Origin: JBCDJI01 sp964351865
Lineage (GTDB): Bacteria; Verrucomicrobiota; Verrucomicrobiia; Methylacidiphilales; JBCBYL01
Assembly: GCA_964351865.1 (NCBI GenBank)
Contig: CAYGPJ010000056.1
Coordinates: forward strand, 1 to 14,247
Direction: 5' to 3'
Length of the DNA: 14,247 bases
Part shown: piece after piece, positions 1 to 6,337 of the stretch
Position numbering within the stretch: the stretch's first letter is position 1
Layout: every line of letters begins with the position of its first letter
Notes under the pieces: generated by a model
Seen by the model: the letters and a program-made list of their open reading frames with translations, nothing else
Databases searched by the model: none
What the model was told of the DNA's origin: nothing
Made by a program: the position numbers and the translations under genes

Positions 1-16
1 TTGCACGGTCTACTAG
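1..16. repeat. Fragment of dispersed intergenic repeat
   Basis: The first 16 bases are identical to positions 6188-6203, where they lie inside a longer hairpin-rich intergenic repeat. After position 16 the two copies diverge, but both soon contain a GGCTGGG stretch followed by a GCCGACA motif (near 48-54 and 94-100 here). The copy probably continues to the left of the window. No gene can be read in 1-144. Confidence 0.55.
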
Positions 17-144
17 CGAGGGTTTCGTTTTAATAGATAAGCTTAGCGGGCTGGGTGATGCCAAGAACTTCTACGAAGATTCTTAGCCGACATAACCTCC
101 ATTTCTCATCGCATGACTACCAGTATAAACCGAAGTGCCTTGAT

Positions 145-178
145 AAAAACAAAAACGGCCTCGCAATGGCGAGGCCGT
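145..178 (-). terminator. Rho-independent terminator of glnA
   Basis: On the minus strand an uninterrupted stem ACGGCCTCGC pairs with GCGAGGCCGT (155-164 with 169-178) around a 4-base loop. A T-rich tract follows it (the complement of 145-155, all A except one C on the plus strand). It sits 44 bp past the glnA stop codon, where a terminator for that single-gene transcript is expected. Confidence 0.9.
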
Positions 179-221
179 CTTGAGTAAACCTATCGTTTCC
201 GAAGGTCTAAGCGTAATGTAA

Positions 222-1238
222 TTACGGCTTAGGCACTTCGTCAATCGTCTGAAGGATACGACTTGCGATCGCGTAGGGATCTCCCTGCGAGTTCGGGCGG
301 CGATCTTCAAGGTAACCTTTGTAAGCATCATTTTTAACGAAGCTGTGAGGAATACGGATAGACGCTCCACGGTCAGCCACACCATAACTGAAGGTGTCGA
401 TGGACTGTGTTTCGTGTAGACCGGTCAGACGCATGTGGTTGTCCGGGCCGTAAACCGCAATGTGCTCGTCGAGGTTCTTCTCGAACTGAGCCATCAGCGC
501 TTCGAAGTAAGGTTTTCCGCCTTTTTCGCGCAGATACTCGGTGGAGAAATTCGCGTGCATGCCGGATCCGTTCCAGTCACCTGTGAACGGTTTACAGTGG
601 TATTCCACGTCAATTCCGTATTTTTCACAGAGACGCTGTAGCAGATAGCGGGCGACCCACATTTCATCAGCGGCTTTCTTGGAGCCTTTTCCGAAAATCT
701 GGAATTCCCACTGACCTTTGGCTACTTCGGCATTGATCCCTTCATGGTTGATACCGGCATCGAGACAGAGATCCAGATGTTCTTCCACGATCTGGCGAGC
801 GATAGATCCTACATATTTGTAGCCCACGCCGGTGTAATAAGGTCCCTGTGGTCCTGGATATCCTTCAGAAGGCCAGCCAAGAGGAACACCGTCTTCCATC
901 AGGAAGTATTCCTGCTCAAAACCGAACCAGGCTCCGCTATCATCGAGAATCGTAGCACGCGTATTGCTCGGGTGCGGGGTGCCGTCAGGCATCATGACCT
1001 CACACATGACGATGGCACCGTTTTTACGGGTGCTGTCAGGATAGACGGCTACAGGTTTGAGGACGCAATCCGAACTGCCGCCTTCCGCCTGCTGCGTCGA
1101 GCTGCCGTCGAATCCCCAATCGGGAAGGTCTTCGAGTTTAGGAAAACTGCCGTATTCCTTAATAAGGGTTTTGCCGCGAAGGTTTGCCACTGGGGTGTAA
1201 CCATCGAGCCAGATGTATTCGAGTTTATATTTTGCCAT
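222..1238 (-). CDS. glnA: Glutamine synthetase, GSII (eukaryotic-like) type
   Basis: Cytosolic enzyme that joins ammonium to glutamate using ATP to make glutamine, the main entry of ammonium into metabolism. At 338 residues it has the length of GSII (GlnII) rather than the ~470 residues of GSI. Visible landmarks are the N-terminal KYKLEYIWLDG, FDGSSTQQA at 43-51, the catalytic FGFEQE (E108, E110), NAEVAKGQWEFQ at 169-180, the NGSGMH stretch at 223-228, RLTGLHET at 270-277, DRGASIR at 289-295 and EDRRP at 311-315. The GSI adenylylation loop is absent, as is usual for GSII. The start is set at MAKYKLEY because family members begin there. An in-frame ATG 22 codons upstream (1304) would add an unconserved cysteine-rich tail. 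A sigma-54-type promoter lies upstream, matching the known nitrogen control of glnII genes in rhizobia. It is transcribed alone. The symbol glnII would also fit. Confidence 0.96.
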   Translation of the reverse strand: MAKYKLEYIWLDGYTPVANLRGKTLIKEYGSFPKLEDLPDWGFDGSSTQQAEGGSSDCVLKPVAVYPDSTRKNGAIVMCEVMMPDGTPHPSNTRATILDDSGAWFGFEQEYFLMEDGVPLGWPSEGYPGPQGPYYTGVGYKYVGSIARQIVEEHLDLCLDAGINHEGINAEVAKGQWEFQIFGKGSKKAADEMWVARYLLQRLCEKYGIDVEYHCKPFTGDWNGSGMHANFSTEYLREKGGKPYFEALMAQFEKNLDEHIAVYGPDNHMRLTGLHETQSIDTFSYGVADRGASIRIPHSFVKNDAYKGYLEDRRPNSQGDPYAIASRILQTIDEVPKP

Positions 1239-1341
1239 AACGTATAGATATCTATGTTCTAAGTTTAAGTTAGTTTTTCCTCCCTCCCGGCAGCAGTCCT
1301 CCATTGAAACGGAAATAGCCTGTGACAGGGGATTGAACTAA

Positions 1342-1357
1342 AGCAGAATCAATGCCA
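1342..1357 (-). promoter_or_regulatory. Sigma-54 promoter of glnA
   Basis: The minus strand reads TGGCATTGATTCTGCT, with the invariant GG and GC separated by 10 bases, as in the -24/-12 consensus TGGCAC-N5-TTGCW. The start of transcription would fall near 1332, giving a leader of about 94 bases. The leader contains a purine-rich GGGAGGGAGG (1274-1283) far from the start codon. Confidence 0.72.
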
Positions 1358-1408
1358 GATGCCTATTTTTTGTTTTGTCTTTTACTTTAGCTGGTTAACT
1401 ATAGAGCC

Positions 1409-1849
1409 GTGGAAGAGGCTAAGGATACGCGCAGGGCGCTGGTGCACATCACCTATGACGGACGGGTCTGCAAAACCTTCAAAGGTCATAACGCCAGAGG
1501 ACGTTACAATAACGAGATCGCGGTGCTGAAATACCTCGAACAGCGCAACTGCCCGTTTGTGCCCCGCCTGCTGGAGACCCGGCCGGAGGATCTCTATCTG
1601 GTCACCACCAATTGCGGCAAGATCGTCGAGCAACTGACCGAAAGAAAACAAAAAGCCTTGTTCGATGAACTGGAAGCCTTTGGCGTGCGACATGGCGACG
1701 CGGATAAACGCAACGTCACTTATAATGTCAAAACCGGCCGCTTCTGCATTATCGATTTCGAATATGCCGACATTCTTGACGACCCTGATCAACATTCCCC
1801 CCTCGCCTGGCCACATGAGCGCGATGAAAAACCCGCAGAAAGCGCATGA
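1409..1849 (+). CDS. Minimal protein-kinase-fold protein (RIO/LPS-kinase-like)
   Basis: A 146-residue protein with a compact set of kinase motifs: VCKTFKG with candidate ATP-binding K22, NEIAVLKYL with candidate alpha-C glutamate E36, a hinge-like DLYLVTTNCG (61-70), the catalytic-loop-like HGDADKRN (H95, D97, N102), and IDFEYAD with D116 in the place of the DFG aspartate. HGD...N and DFE fit the atypical RIO/Bud32/lipopolysaccharide-kinase branch better than Hanks-type Ser/Thr kinases. The glycine-rich loop is poorly formed and there is little C-lobe after the DFE motif, so the protein is very short. The start is GTG; an in-frame stop lies at 1388-1390 and no ATG lies between. There is no clear ribosome site, and -10-like bases sit directly upstream, so a leaderless mRNA is possible. 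The stop overlaps the start of the phosphatase gene (ATGA), so the two are coupled in translation and probably act together. The substrate is unknown. Confidence 0.72.
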   Translation: MEEAKDTRRALVHITYDGRVCKTFKGHNARGRYNNEIAVLKYLEQRNCPFVPRLLETRPEDLYLVTTNCGKIVEQLTERKQKALFDELEAFGVRHGDADKRNVTYNVKTGRFCIIDFEYADILDDPDQHSPLAWPHERDEKPAESA

Positions 1850-2667
1850 ACTCACCCACTTCCGCCGTCTGGTCCGGACTGACTCACCCCGGGAAGGTCA
1901 GGAAAAACAATGAAGACGCCTTTCTCGCACTGGCATTCAACGATCAGGCATTTCAATATCTGGGTAAATACGGTGAGGCCCCGCTGGAGGCCCAGGATTT
2001 TGTTTTCGCGGTCAGCGATGGCATGGGGGGCGCCAACGCCGGTGAATTTGCCAGCAAGATTGCCGTCGAAAAAATCACCCGCCTGCTCCCCAAAGGCTTT
2101 CGCACCCGCGCCTCCGGCATGGAGCCCGGCATTTCCGACTTATTCGGTGAGCTTTACGCCGAAATCCATAAAGCGCTGAACTATCTGGGCGAGAGCTATC
2201 CGGAATGCGCCGGCATGGGCTCCACCCTGAGTCTGATCTGGCTGACACCCGAATGGATGTATTATGCCCATATCGGCGACAGTCGTATCTACTACCTGCC
2301 GGCCGATGGCGAACTGAAACAACTGTCCGAGGATCACAGCCATGTCGGGTGGTTGCTGCGCGAGGGTAAAATAAACGAACGGGAAGCCCGTATCCATCCT
2401 CGCCGCAGTGCGCTGCAAAAAGCATTGGGCGCCGGACACCAGTTTATCGACCCTCAGGTCGGCGCCGTTTCCGTCGCGGTCGGGGATCGCTTTCTGATTT
2501 GCAGTGACGGCCTGACCGACGGGTTATGGAACCGGAACATCGACTGGCTGCTAAGGCGTCCGGACGAGCGAGAGCAAAAACTGCGCCCCGCCGAACGGCT
2601 GGTAGAAAAATCGCTCGGTGTCTCCGGTAAAGACAACACGACGGCGCTGGTCATCGAGATCCGATGA
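1846..2667 (+). CDS. PP2C-family protein serine/threonine phosphatase
   Basis: A 273-residue, single-domain, metal-dependent phosphatase of the bacterial Stp/PrpC type that removes phosphate from Ser/Thr residues. Motifs in order are GKVRKNNEDA (16-25), VSDGMGG (56-62, metal-binding D58), AGMGSTLS (122-129), HIGDSRIY (142-149), LSEDHS (160-165), LICSDGLTD (217-225, D221) and GKDNTTALVI (261-270, D263). All the expected metal aspartates are present, so it should be active. No membrane segment is visible, so it is cytosolic. It is the second gene of a unit with the kinase-like gene (4-base overlap), which suggests opposing kinase and phosphatase activities on one target. The gene ends inside a strong hairpin (2641-2677). 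Confidence 0.92.
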   Translation: MNSPTSAVWSGLTHPGKVRKNNEDAFLALAFNDQAFQYLGKYGEAPLEAQDFVFAVSDGMGGANAGEFASKIAVEKITRLLPKGFRTRASGMEPGISDLFGELYAEIHKALNYLGESYPECAGMGSTLSLIWLTPEWMYYAHIGDSRIYYLPADGELKQLSEDHSHVGWLLREGKINEREARIHPRRSALQKALGAGHQFIDPQVGAVSVAVGDRFLICSDGLTDGLWNRNIDWLLRRPDEREQKLRPAERLVEKSLGVSGKDNTTALVIEIR

Positions 2668-2677
2668 CCAGCGCCGT
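2641..2677 (+). other. 15-bp hairpin spanning the PP2C stop codon
   Basis: ACGGCGCTGGTCATC (2641-2655) is followed by a 7-base loop and its exact reverse complement (2663-2677). The TGA stop of the phosphatase gene lies in the right arm. No T-run follows on either strand, so it is not a standard terminator. It may stabilise the mRNA 3' end or slow transcription between the convergent genes. Confidence 0.75.
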
Positions 2678-2699
2678 ATGAAAGGATAAAAGTACGAAG

Positions 2700-2729
2700 G
2701 TGGAAAAGTAGAAGAAAATACTTTCCCAC
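2700..2729 (-). terminator. Inverted repeat, possible terminator of the response regulator gene
   Basis: GTGGAAAAGTA (2700-2710) and TACTTTCCCAC (2719-2729) pair with one mismatch around an 8-base loop. The hairpin lies 41 bp past the stop codon of the minus-strand regulator, with only an interrupted T-rich stretch beyond it. It may stop transcription from that side, but the sequence lies in a low-complexity region. Confidence 0.35.
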
Positions 2730-2735
2730 TTTCTT

Positions 2736-2769
2736 ACCTTCACACCTTCACACCTTAATACCTTCCCAC
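2736..2769. repeat. Short tandem repeat of ACCTTCAC units
   Basis: Two exact copies of ACCTTCAC (2736-2743 and 2744-2751), a partial copy (2752-2756) and a variant ACCTTCCCAC (2760-2769) form a strand-biased pyrimidine stretch. It sits between two convergent stop codons and appears to be a degenerate microsatellite. Confidence 0.6.
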
Positions 2770-4236
2770 TTATATCCCTAACTTATCCATACGCGAGCGC
2801 AAAGTAGAACGCGTGATCCCCAATAATTTGGCGGCCTTTACCTGATTACCCTCCACCCGCTCCAGCGCCTTACGCATAAAGATCTCTTCCAACCACGGCA
2901 GCAGCGGCTGATCCTGTTCATTTTCCTCTGCCTGCTGGAAAATCATCTCCAGCGCGGCATCCAGGGTGACTGATGTCGACCCACCAGTAGTTCCTGCCGG
3001 AATGGTGGTTTCCGTTGCATCCACCATCACACCACCACCTGCAGCAGGCTGGATTTCCGGCGGCAGATCGGCTACCGTCAGGGTGTCACCGGAAGCCAGC
3101 ACCATTGCGCGCTGAATAGCATTCTCTAATTCCCTGACATTACCCGGCCACTGGTAGCCGCACAGCGCTTCCATCGTCTCGGTCGCCAGCTTTTCCGGAG
3201 CTTCAGGATTGCGCTTTCTCCATTTTTCCATGAAGAAGCTGACCATCCGTGGGATATCGCTCAAGCGATCGCGCAGTGGGGGCAGGCGGATGCTGAATAC
3301 ATTTAAGCGATAGAATAAATCCTCACGAAAATCCTTTTCCTTACAAGCTTCCAGCAAGTTCCGGTTGGTTGCCGCCACCAGGCGCACATCGGCATAGAGT
3401 GCTTTATTACCACCCACGCGGTTAAACTCACCTTCCTGGATCAGCCGCAGCAGCTTGGATTGGATCGGTAGCGGCATTTCTCCGATTTCATCCAGAAAGA
3501 GGGTGCCGCCGTCACATTGCTCAAATTTCCCGATCCGCTGAGTCATGGCGCCGGTAAAGGCTCCTTTTTCATGCCCGAACAGCTCGCTCTCCAATAGATT
3601 CTCCGGAATCGCTGCACAGTTGATGGTAATAAATGGCCGTTTCGCGCGCTTGCTGTTATTAACGATGGCACGTGCCACCAGTTCCTTACCAGTGCCGCTC
3701 TCGCCGGTAATCAGCACCGTCGCTTCGGTGGGTGCCACCTGTCCGACTAGTTTATAGACGGCCTGCATGGCGGCGCTCTGTCCAATGATTCCGGACTCGC
3801 CGGCCTCTTCCTTAGAGGTGGATCCCAGATTGACACCGGCGTCCTGAGTTTCATTCATCACCCGAGCGGCATCCAGTGCACGCTGGATCAGGGCTTTCAG
3901 TTCCGGAATGTCGAAAGGCTTCAGCACATAATCATAAGCGCCGAGCTTCATTGCTTCGATAGCGGTTTGAGACGTGCCGTAGGCCGTCATCATAATGACC
4001 AGCTGCCGGGGATTGTATTCTTTAATCTTCTGTAGCGTATCCAATCCGTTGGCTTTCCCCATCCGGATGTCCATCACCACTAAATCCGGCTCTTCATCTT
4101 CCAGTAAAATCAGCCCGTCTTTAGGGTTGTCGGCCGAGATGATTTCCAGCTTTTCTTTCTTCAACAGCCGCTCAAAGGAATAATGAACATCCTTTTCATC
4201 ATCAATGATCAATAATTTGGGGGTAGAACTCGCCAT
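2770..4236 (-). CDS. NtrC-family sigma-54-dependent response regulator
   Basis: A 488-residue activator with three parts. The receiver domain (about 7-120) has D12/D13, phosphorylation site D56, T84 and K106. The AAA+ domain (about 150-385) has Walker A GESGTGKE (178-185), the sigma-54 contact loop GAFTGA (225-230), Walker B GTLFLDE (244-250), the FYRLNV region (308-313) and WPGNVREL (363-370). A Fis-type helix-turn-helix lies at the C-terminus (about 455-488, VKAAKLLGITRSTLRSRM). A Gly/Thr-rich linker of about 35 residues (398-425) joins the last two domains and is longer than in typical NtrC. Once phosphorylated it should bind upstream sites and drive ATP-dependent open-complex formation by sigma-54 polymerase. 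No sensor kinase gene is adjacent, so its signal is not visible here. Because sigma-54-type promoters flank it on both sides, a role as the nitrogen regulator (NtrC/GlnG) is plausible, but an AtoC/ZraR-like specificity cannot be excluded. A short purine run (AGAGAG) precedes the ATG. Confidence 0.93.
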   Translation of the reverse strand: MASSTPKLLIIDDEKDVHYSFERLLKKEKLEIISADNPKDGLILLEDEEPDLVVMDIRMGKANGLDTLQKIKEYNPRQLVIMMTAYGTSQTAIEAMKLGAYDYVLKPFDIPELKALIQRALDAARVMNETQDAGVNLGSTSKEEAGESGIIGQSAAMQAVYKLVGQVAPTEATVLITGESGTGKELVARAIVNNSKRAKRPFITINCAAIPENLLESELFGHEKGAFTGAMTQRIGKFEQCDGGTLFLDEIGEMPLPIQSKLLRLIQEGEFNRVGGNKALYADVRLVAATNRNLLEACKEKDFREDLFYRLNVFSIRLPPLRDRLSDIPRMVSFFMEKWRKRNPEAPEKLATETMEALCGYQWPGNVRELENAIQRAMVLASGDTLTVADLPPEIQPAAGGGVMVDATETTIPAGTTGGSTSVTLDAALEMIFQQAEENEQDQPLLPWLEEIFMRKALERVEGNQVKAAKLLGITRSTLRSRMDKLGI

Positions 4237-4327
4237 AAATACATCTCTCTGGTCAAAAATTTGATTTAATCCTTATAATGATTAAGCCTGTTAGTTCAAA
4301 AATCCAACGCTTATTCGCAGTTTGATG

Positions 4328-4343
4328 TGCATTTTCCGCGCCG
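4328..4343 (-). promoter_or_regulatory. Weak sigma-54-like element ahead of the regulator gene
   Basis: The minus strand reads CGGCGCGGAAAATGCA. GG and GC are 10 bases apart and 9 of the 12 consensus positions match. Transcription would start near 4316, about 80 bases before the regulator ATG, and could give autoregulation. It is clearly weaker than the elements at glnA, the porin gene and amtB and may be chance. Confidence 0.3.
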
Positions 4344-4386
4344 TTTGAGAAAATATTTACGACTTTCGATCACAGATCCGACCGAT

Positions 4387-4438
4387 TTTAGCCACAACTG
4401 ACGATATTTAGCCACATTTAGGTGACAATATAGTGTCA
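4387..4438. promoter_or_regulatory. Candidate enhancer sites: tandem repeats plus palindrome
   Basis: The 10-base word TTTAGCCACA occurs at 4387-4396 and again at 4407-4416, a spacing of exactly 20 bp (about two helical turns). Seven bases later comes the inverted repeat TGACA-N6-TGTCA (4423-4438). The group lies about 150-200 bp upstream of the porin -24/-12 element, the usual distance for binding sites of NtrC-type activators. A looser copy (12 of 14 bases of the extended word) occurs at 5970-5983. That a regulator binds here is inference. Confidence 0.45.
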
Positions 4439-4587
4439 TTTTTAAAGCTGGCAGCCATTGAACAGGATGGAAAGAAGCCGGCACAGCCAGAAAAATATGC
4501 AGTTTTTAGTTAAAAAAGTAGTGAATTTGTGTTGACCAAACTTAAAAGGGCAATAGAAATAGAAACAATGAGGAAGAAATGTGTAGC

Positions 4588-4603
4588 TGGCACAAGTTGT
4601 GCT
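4588..4603 (+). promoter_or_regulatory. Sigma-54 promoter of the porin gene
   Basis: TGGCACAAGTTGTGCT has a perfect -24 half (TGGCAC), a -12 GC at the correct 10-base distance and only one departure in TTGC. Transcription should start near 4614 and leave a leader of about 57 bases with an AGGAGA ribosome site at 4656-4661. The core GCACAAGTTGTGC is also palindromic. Confidence 0.78.
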
Positions 4604-4670
4604 AATACACTTCGAACTCAGAACTTCACTGGTGTGGAGTTCGCAACTAAACAAATAGGAGAAAACAAAT

Positions 4671-5855
4671 ATGAATAAATGGATCGCAAGTCTGTTTGCA
4701 ATGGCTCTGGTAGCCGGCGTCGCTCGCGCTGACGTTGGTGCTCCGGCTCCATCTGCAAAAGATCTGGAAAAAGTAGTTGAAGAAGTGAACTACGTTGAAA
4801 CCGCCAAAGCTGGCGTTGTTCTCAGCGGATATGTTGACGTCGGATACATCTATAACTTCAACGGAACCAATGGTGGAACACGCCGTGGTGGTAACGACAG
4901 TCGCGCTAAAGGTGACTTCAACGTAAACGCAGTTAAGCTGACCCTCGAAAAGCCTCTCACCGATGCTAACGAATTCCAAGCTGGCTTCCGCGTTGACCTG
5001 ATGACAGGTGAAGACGTAACTGGAACTAACGGCGGCTTCGGCGGCGCAGTTCCTGGTGACGGAAACTCCATCCTGGTAGAACAGGCTTATGTTGCTATCC
5101 GTGCCCCTTACGGTAACGGTATCGACATCAAAGCTGGTAAGTTCGTTACCTGGCTCGGATATGAAGTTATCGAACGTCCTGCAAACTTGAACATCACCTA
5201 CGGTAACCTGTTCTTCAATGCTATCCCTCTGTATCACACAGGTGTTAGCGCTGAATACGCATTCAACGACATCGTTGACGGCGGAATCGCAGTAACCAAT
5301 GGTTTCAACAACGACAGCAGCAACTTCGATATCGGTAACAGCGAAGACGGATATTCCGTAATGGCTAAACTGAACATCACCAACGAAGGCGGAAACGCTA
5401 ACTTCTACAACGCAATCTACTACGGTTTCGGAAATGGAAGCATCGGCGCAACCAACAAGGACGCATTCGTATGGGATTCTTGGGGTAACTGGGCTCCGAC
5501 CGCATTCGATGACAAGCTTCTGCTTGGCTTCAACGTGGACCTCGGAACTTATGACAACCAAACCTGGTGGGGTGCTGCCCTCTACGCTAAGTATCAGTTC
5601 ACTGATATCTTCAGCTTGGCTGGTCGTGCTGATTACCTCCACGGTGACAATGAGTCTGGATCCTTCAACGTTCCAGGCAACAACCAAGGTGGTTTTGGAA
5701 ACACAGACACTTGGAGCTACACTCTGACCGCTGGATTCGATCTTCTCGAAAACCTGCTGGTTCGTGCTGAGTATCGTGTAGATATGGACAACGATTTCGC
5801 AATCGGTTCAGATCTTCTGCACACTGTTGCTCTGCAAGCTGTTTACACTTTCTAA
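4671..5855 (+). CDS. Outer-membrane beta-barrel porin-like protein
   Basis: A 394-residue exported protein. Residues 1-20 form a signal peptide (charged start, hydrophobic core, ARA before the predicted cut at D21). A short helical, charged stretch follows (28-42). The rest consists of alternating amphipathic strands separated by Gly/Asn/Asp-rich loops, for example SGYVDVGYIYNF (52-63), and ends in ALQAVYTF, the terminal aromatic residue recognised by the barrel-assembly machinery. The pattern resembles the BBP2/putative outer-membrane beta-barrel porin families. It should form a channel in the outer membrane for small solutes. It has its own sigma-54-type promoter and a strong terminator, so it is a single-gene unit. 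Its position between an NtrC-type regulator and amtB-glnK suggests induction under nitrogen limitation and passage of ammonium or small nitrogen compounds, but nothing in the sequence proves the substrate. The base composition is regular, as expected for an abundant protein. Confidence 0.85.
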   Translation: MNKWIASLFAMALVAGVARADVGAPAPSAKDLEKVVEEVNYVETAKAGVVLSGYVDVGYIYNFNGTNGGTRRGGNDSRAKGDFNVNAVKLTLEKPLTDANEFQAGFRVDLMTGEDVTGTNGGFGGAVPGDGNSILVEQAYVAIRAPYGNGIDIKAGKFVTWLGYEVIERPANLNITYGNLFFNAIPLYHTGVSAEYAFNDIVDGGIAVTNGFNNDSSNFDIGNSEDGYSVMAKLNITNEGGNANFYNAIYYGFGNGSIGATNKDAFVWDSWGNWAPTAFDDKLLLGFNVDLGTYDNQTWWGAALYAKYQFTDIFSLAGRADYLHGDNESGSFNVPGNNQGGFGNTDTWSYTLTAGFDLLENLLVRAEYRVDMDNDFAIGSDLLHTVALQAVYTF

Positions 5856-5885
5856 TTTAGAAGGTTAAAACAAAAGCATTTAAGA

Positions 5886-5917
5886 CCCCGTCCGGCTCGC
5901 GCTGGACGGGGTTTTTT
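5886..5917 (+). terminator. Rho-independent terminator of the porin gene
   Basis: CCCCGTCC (5886-5893) and GGACGGGG (5904-5911) form an 8-bp G+C-rich stem around a 10-base loop, followed directly by six T. It starts 31 bp after the porin stop codon. Confidence 0.93.
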
Positions 5918-5993
5918 GTGTGCCAATAACTGATATAACAACCCACACCGTCTTTAGAGCGTATTTGGGGATATATTGCCACACGATGACGCC

Positions 5994-6041
5994 TTAAAAG
6001 GGACGGAGGAGTTCATGCATGAACTCCTCCGTCCCATTTAA
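5994..6041. repeat. 48-bp palindrome with one central-axis-symmetric mismatch
   Basis: The inner 36 bp (6000-6035) are a perfect palindrome with no spacer: 18 bases starting GGGACGGAGG and ending at CATG are followed by their exact complement. Beyond an A/A mismatch (5999/6036) five more base pairs match (5994-5998 with 6037-6041). No T-run follows, so it is unlikely to be a terminator. It could form a cruciform or a very stable RNA hairpin. Its function is unknown; mobile palindromic (REP/MITE-like) origin or a site for a dimeric protein are possible. Confidence 0.85.
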
Positions 6042-6110
6042 ACGACCATCCTTATTGAATACAAGATGCTCTGGTAGTTGATGCAGGATGCTTCGACGGG
6101 TTGAAAAATA

Positions 6111-6170
6111 TGTAGGTCGAGATTGCATCTCGACAGTTTAGAAGGAGCCGAGATGCAATCTCGGCCTACA
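6111..6170. repeat. Paired-hairpin intergenic repeat (GAGATTGCATCTC family)
   Basis: Two 24-base arms, TGTAGGTCGAGATTGCATCT... (6111-6134) and its complement ending ...TCTCGGCCTACA (6147-6170), are inverted copies of one another (22 of 24 pairs) around a 12-base spacer. Each arm also folds on itself (CGAGAT/ATCTCG). Related shorter hairpins occur at 6236-6266 and 10363-10381, so this is a dispersed family. Confidence 0.8.
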
Positions 6171-6187
6171 GTTCCCGTCATATCATG

Positions 6188-6266
6188 TTGCACGGTCTAC
6201 TAGTTGTCTAGGCTGGGATTCCATGCCGACACTCATTGCCCAGCCGACATACAATGTCGGTCTACA
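6188..6266. repeat. Second, diverged copy of the hairpin repeat
   Basis: It starts with the same 16 bases as positions 1-16 and continues through GGCTGGG and GCCGACA. It ends in the hairpin CCGACAT-ACA-ATGTCGG (6244-6260) followed by TCTACA, which parallels the CCTACA end of the 6111-6170 element. The core words differ (GACATTGT in place of GAGATTGC), so this is a relative rather than an exact copy. Confidence 0.65.
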
Positions 6267-6337
6267 GTAAAACCGTTATCTCTGGTGACATAAACCACGT
6301 ATAAAGACGCATAAGGTTACACCCTCTAAAATATCGC

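Noticed and set aside
744..1247. 167-codon plus-strand frame
   Set aside because: It is antisense to the clearly conserved glutamine synthetase and has no family resemblance.
1239..1304. Longer glnA start at the ATG at 1304
   Set aside because: The added 22 residues (MEDCCREGG...) are unlike the family, which begins near MAKYKLEYIWLDG.
4500..4560. Housekeeping promoter TTGACC with TAGAAA upstream of the porin gene
   Set aside because: The 16-base spacing is possible but the -10 match is poor. The sigma-54 element downstream is far better and closer to the gene.
4647..5687. Open frame of 346 codons on the minus strand
   Set aside because: It is antisense to the porin gene, which has a signal peptide, a sigma-54-type promoter, a ribosome site and a terminator. 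The antisense product has no recognisable domain.
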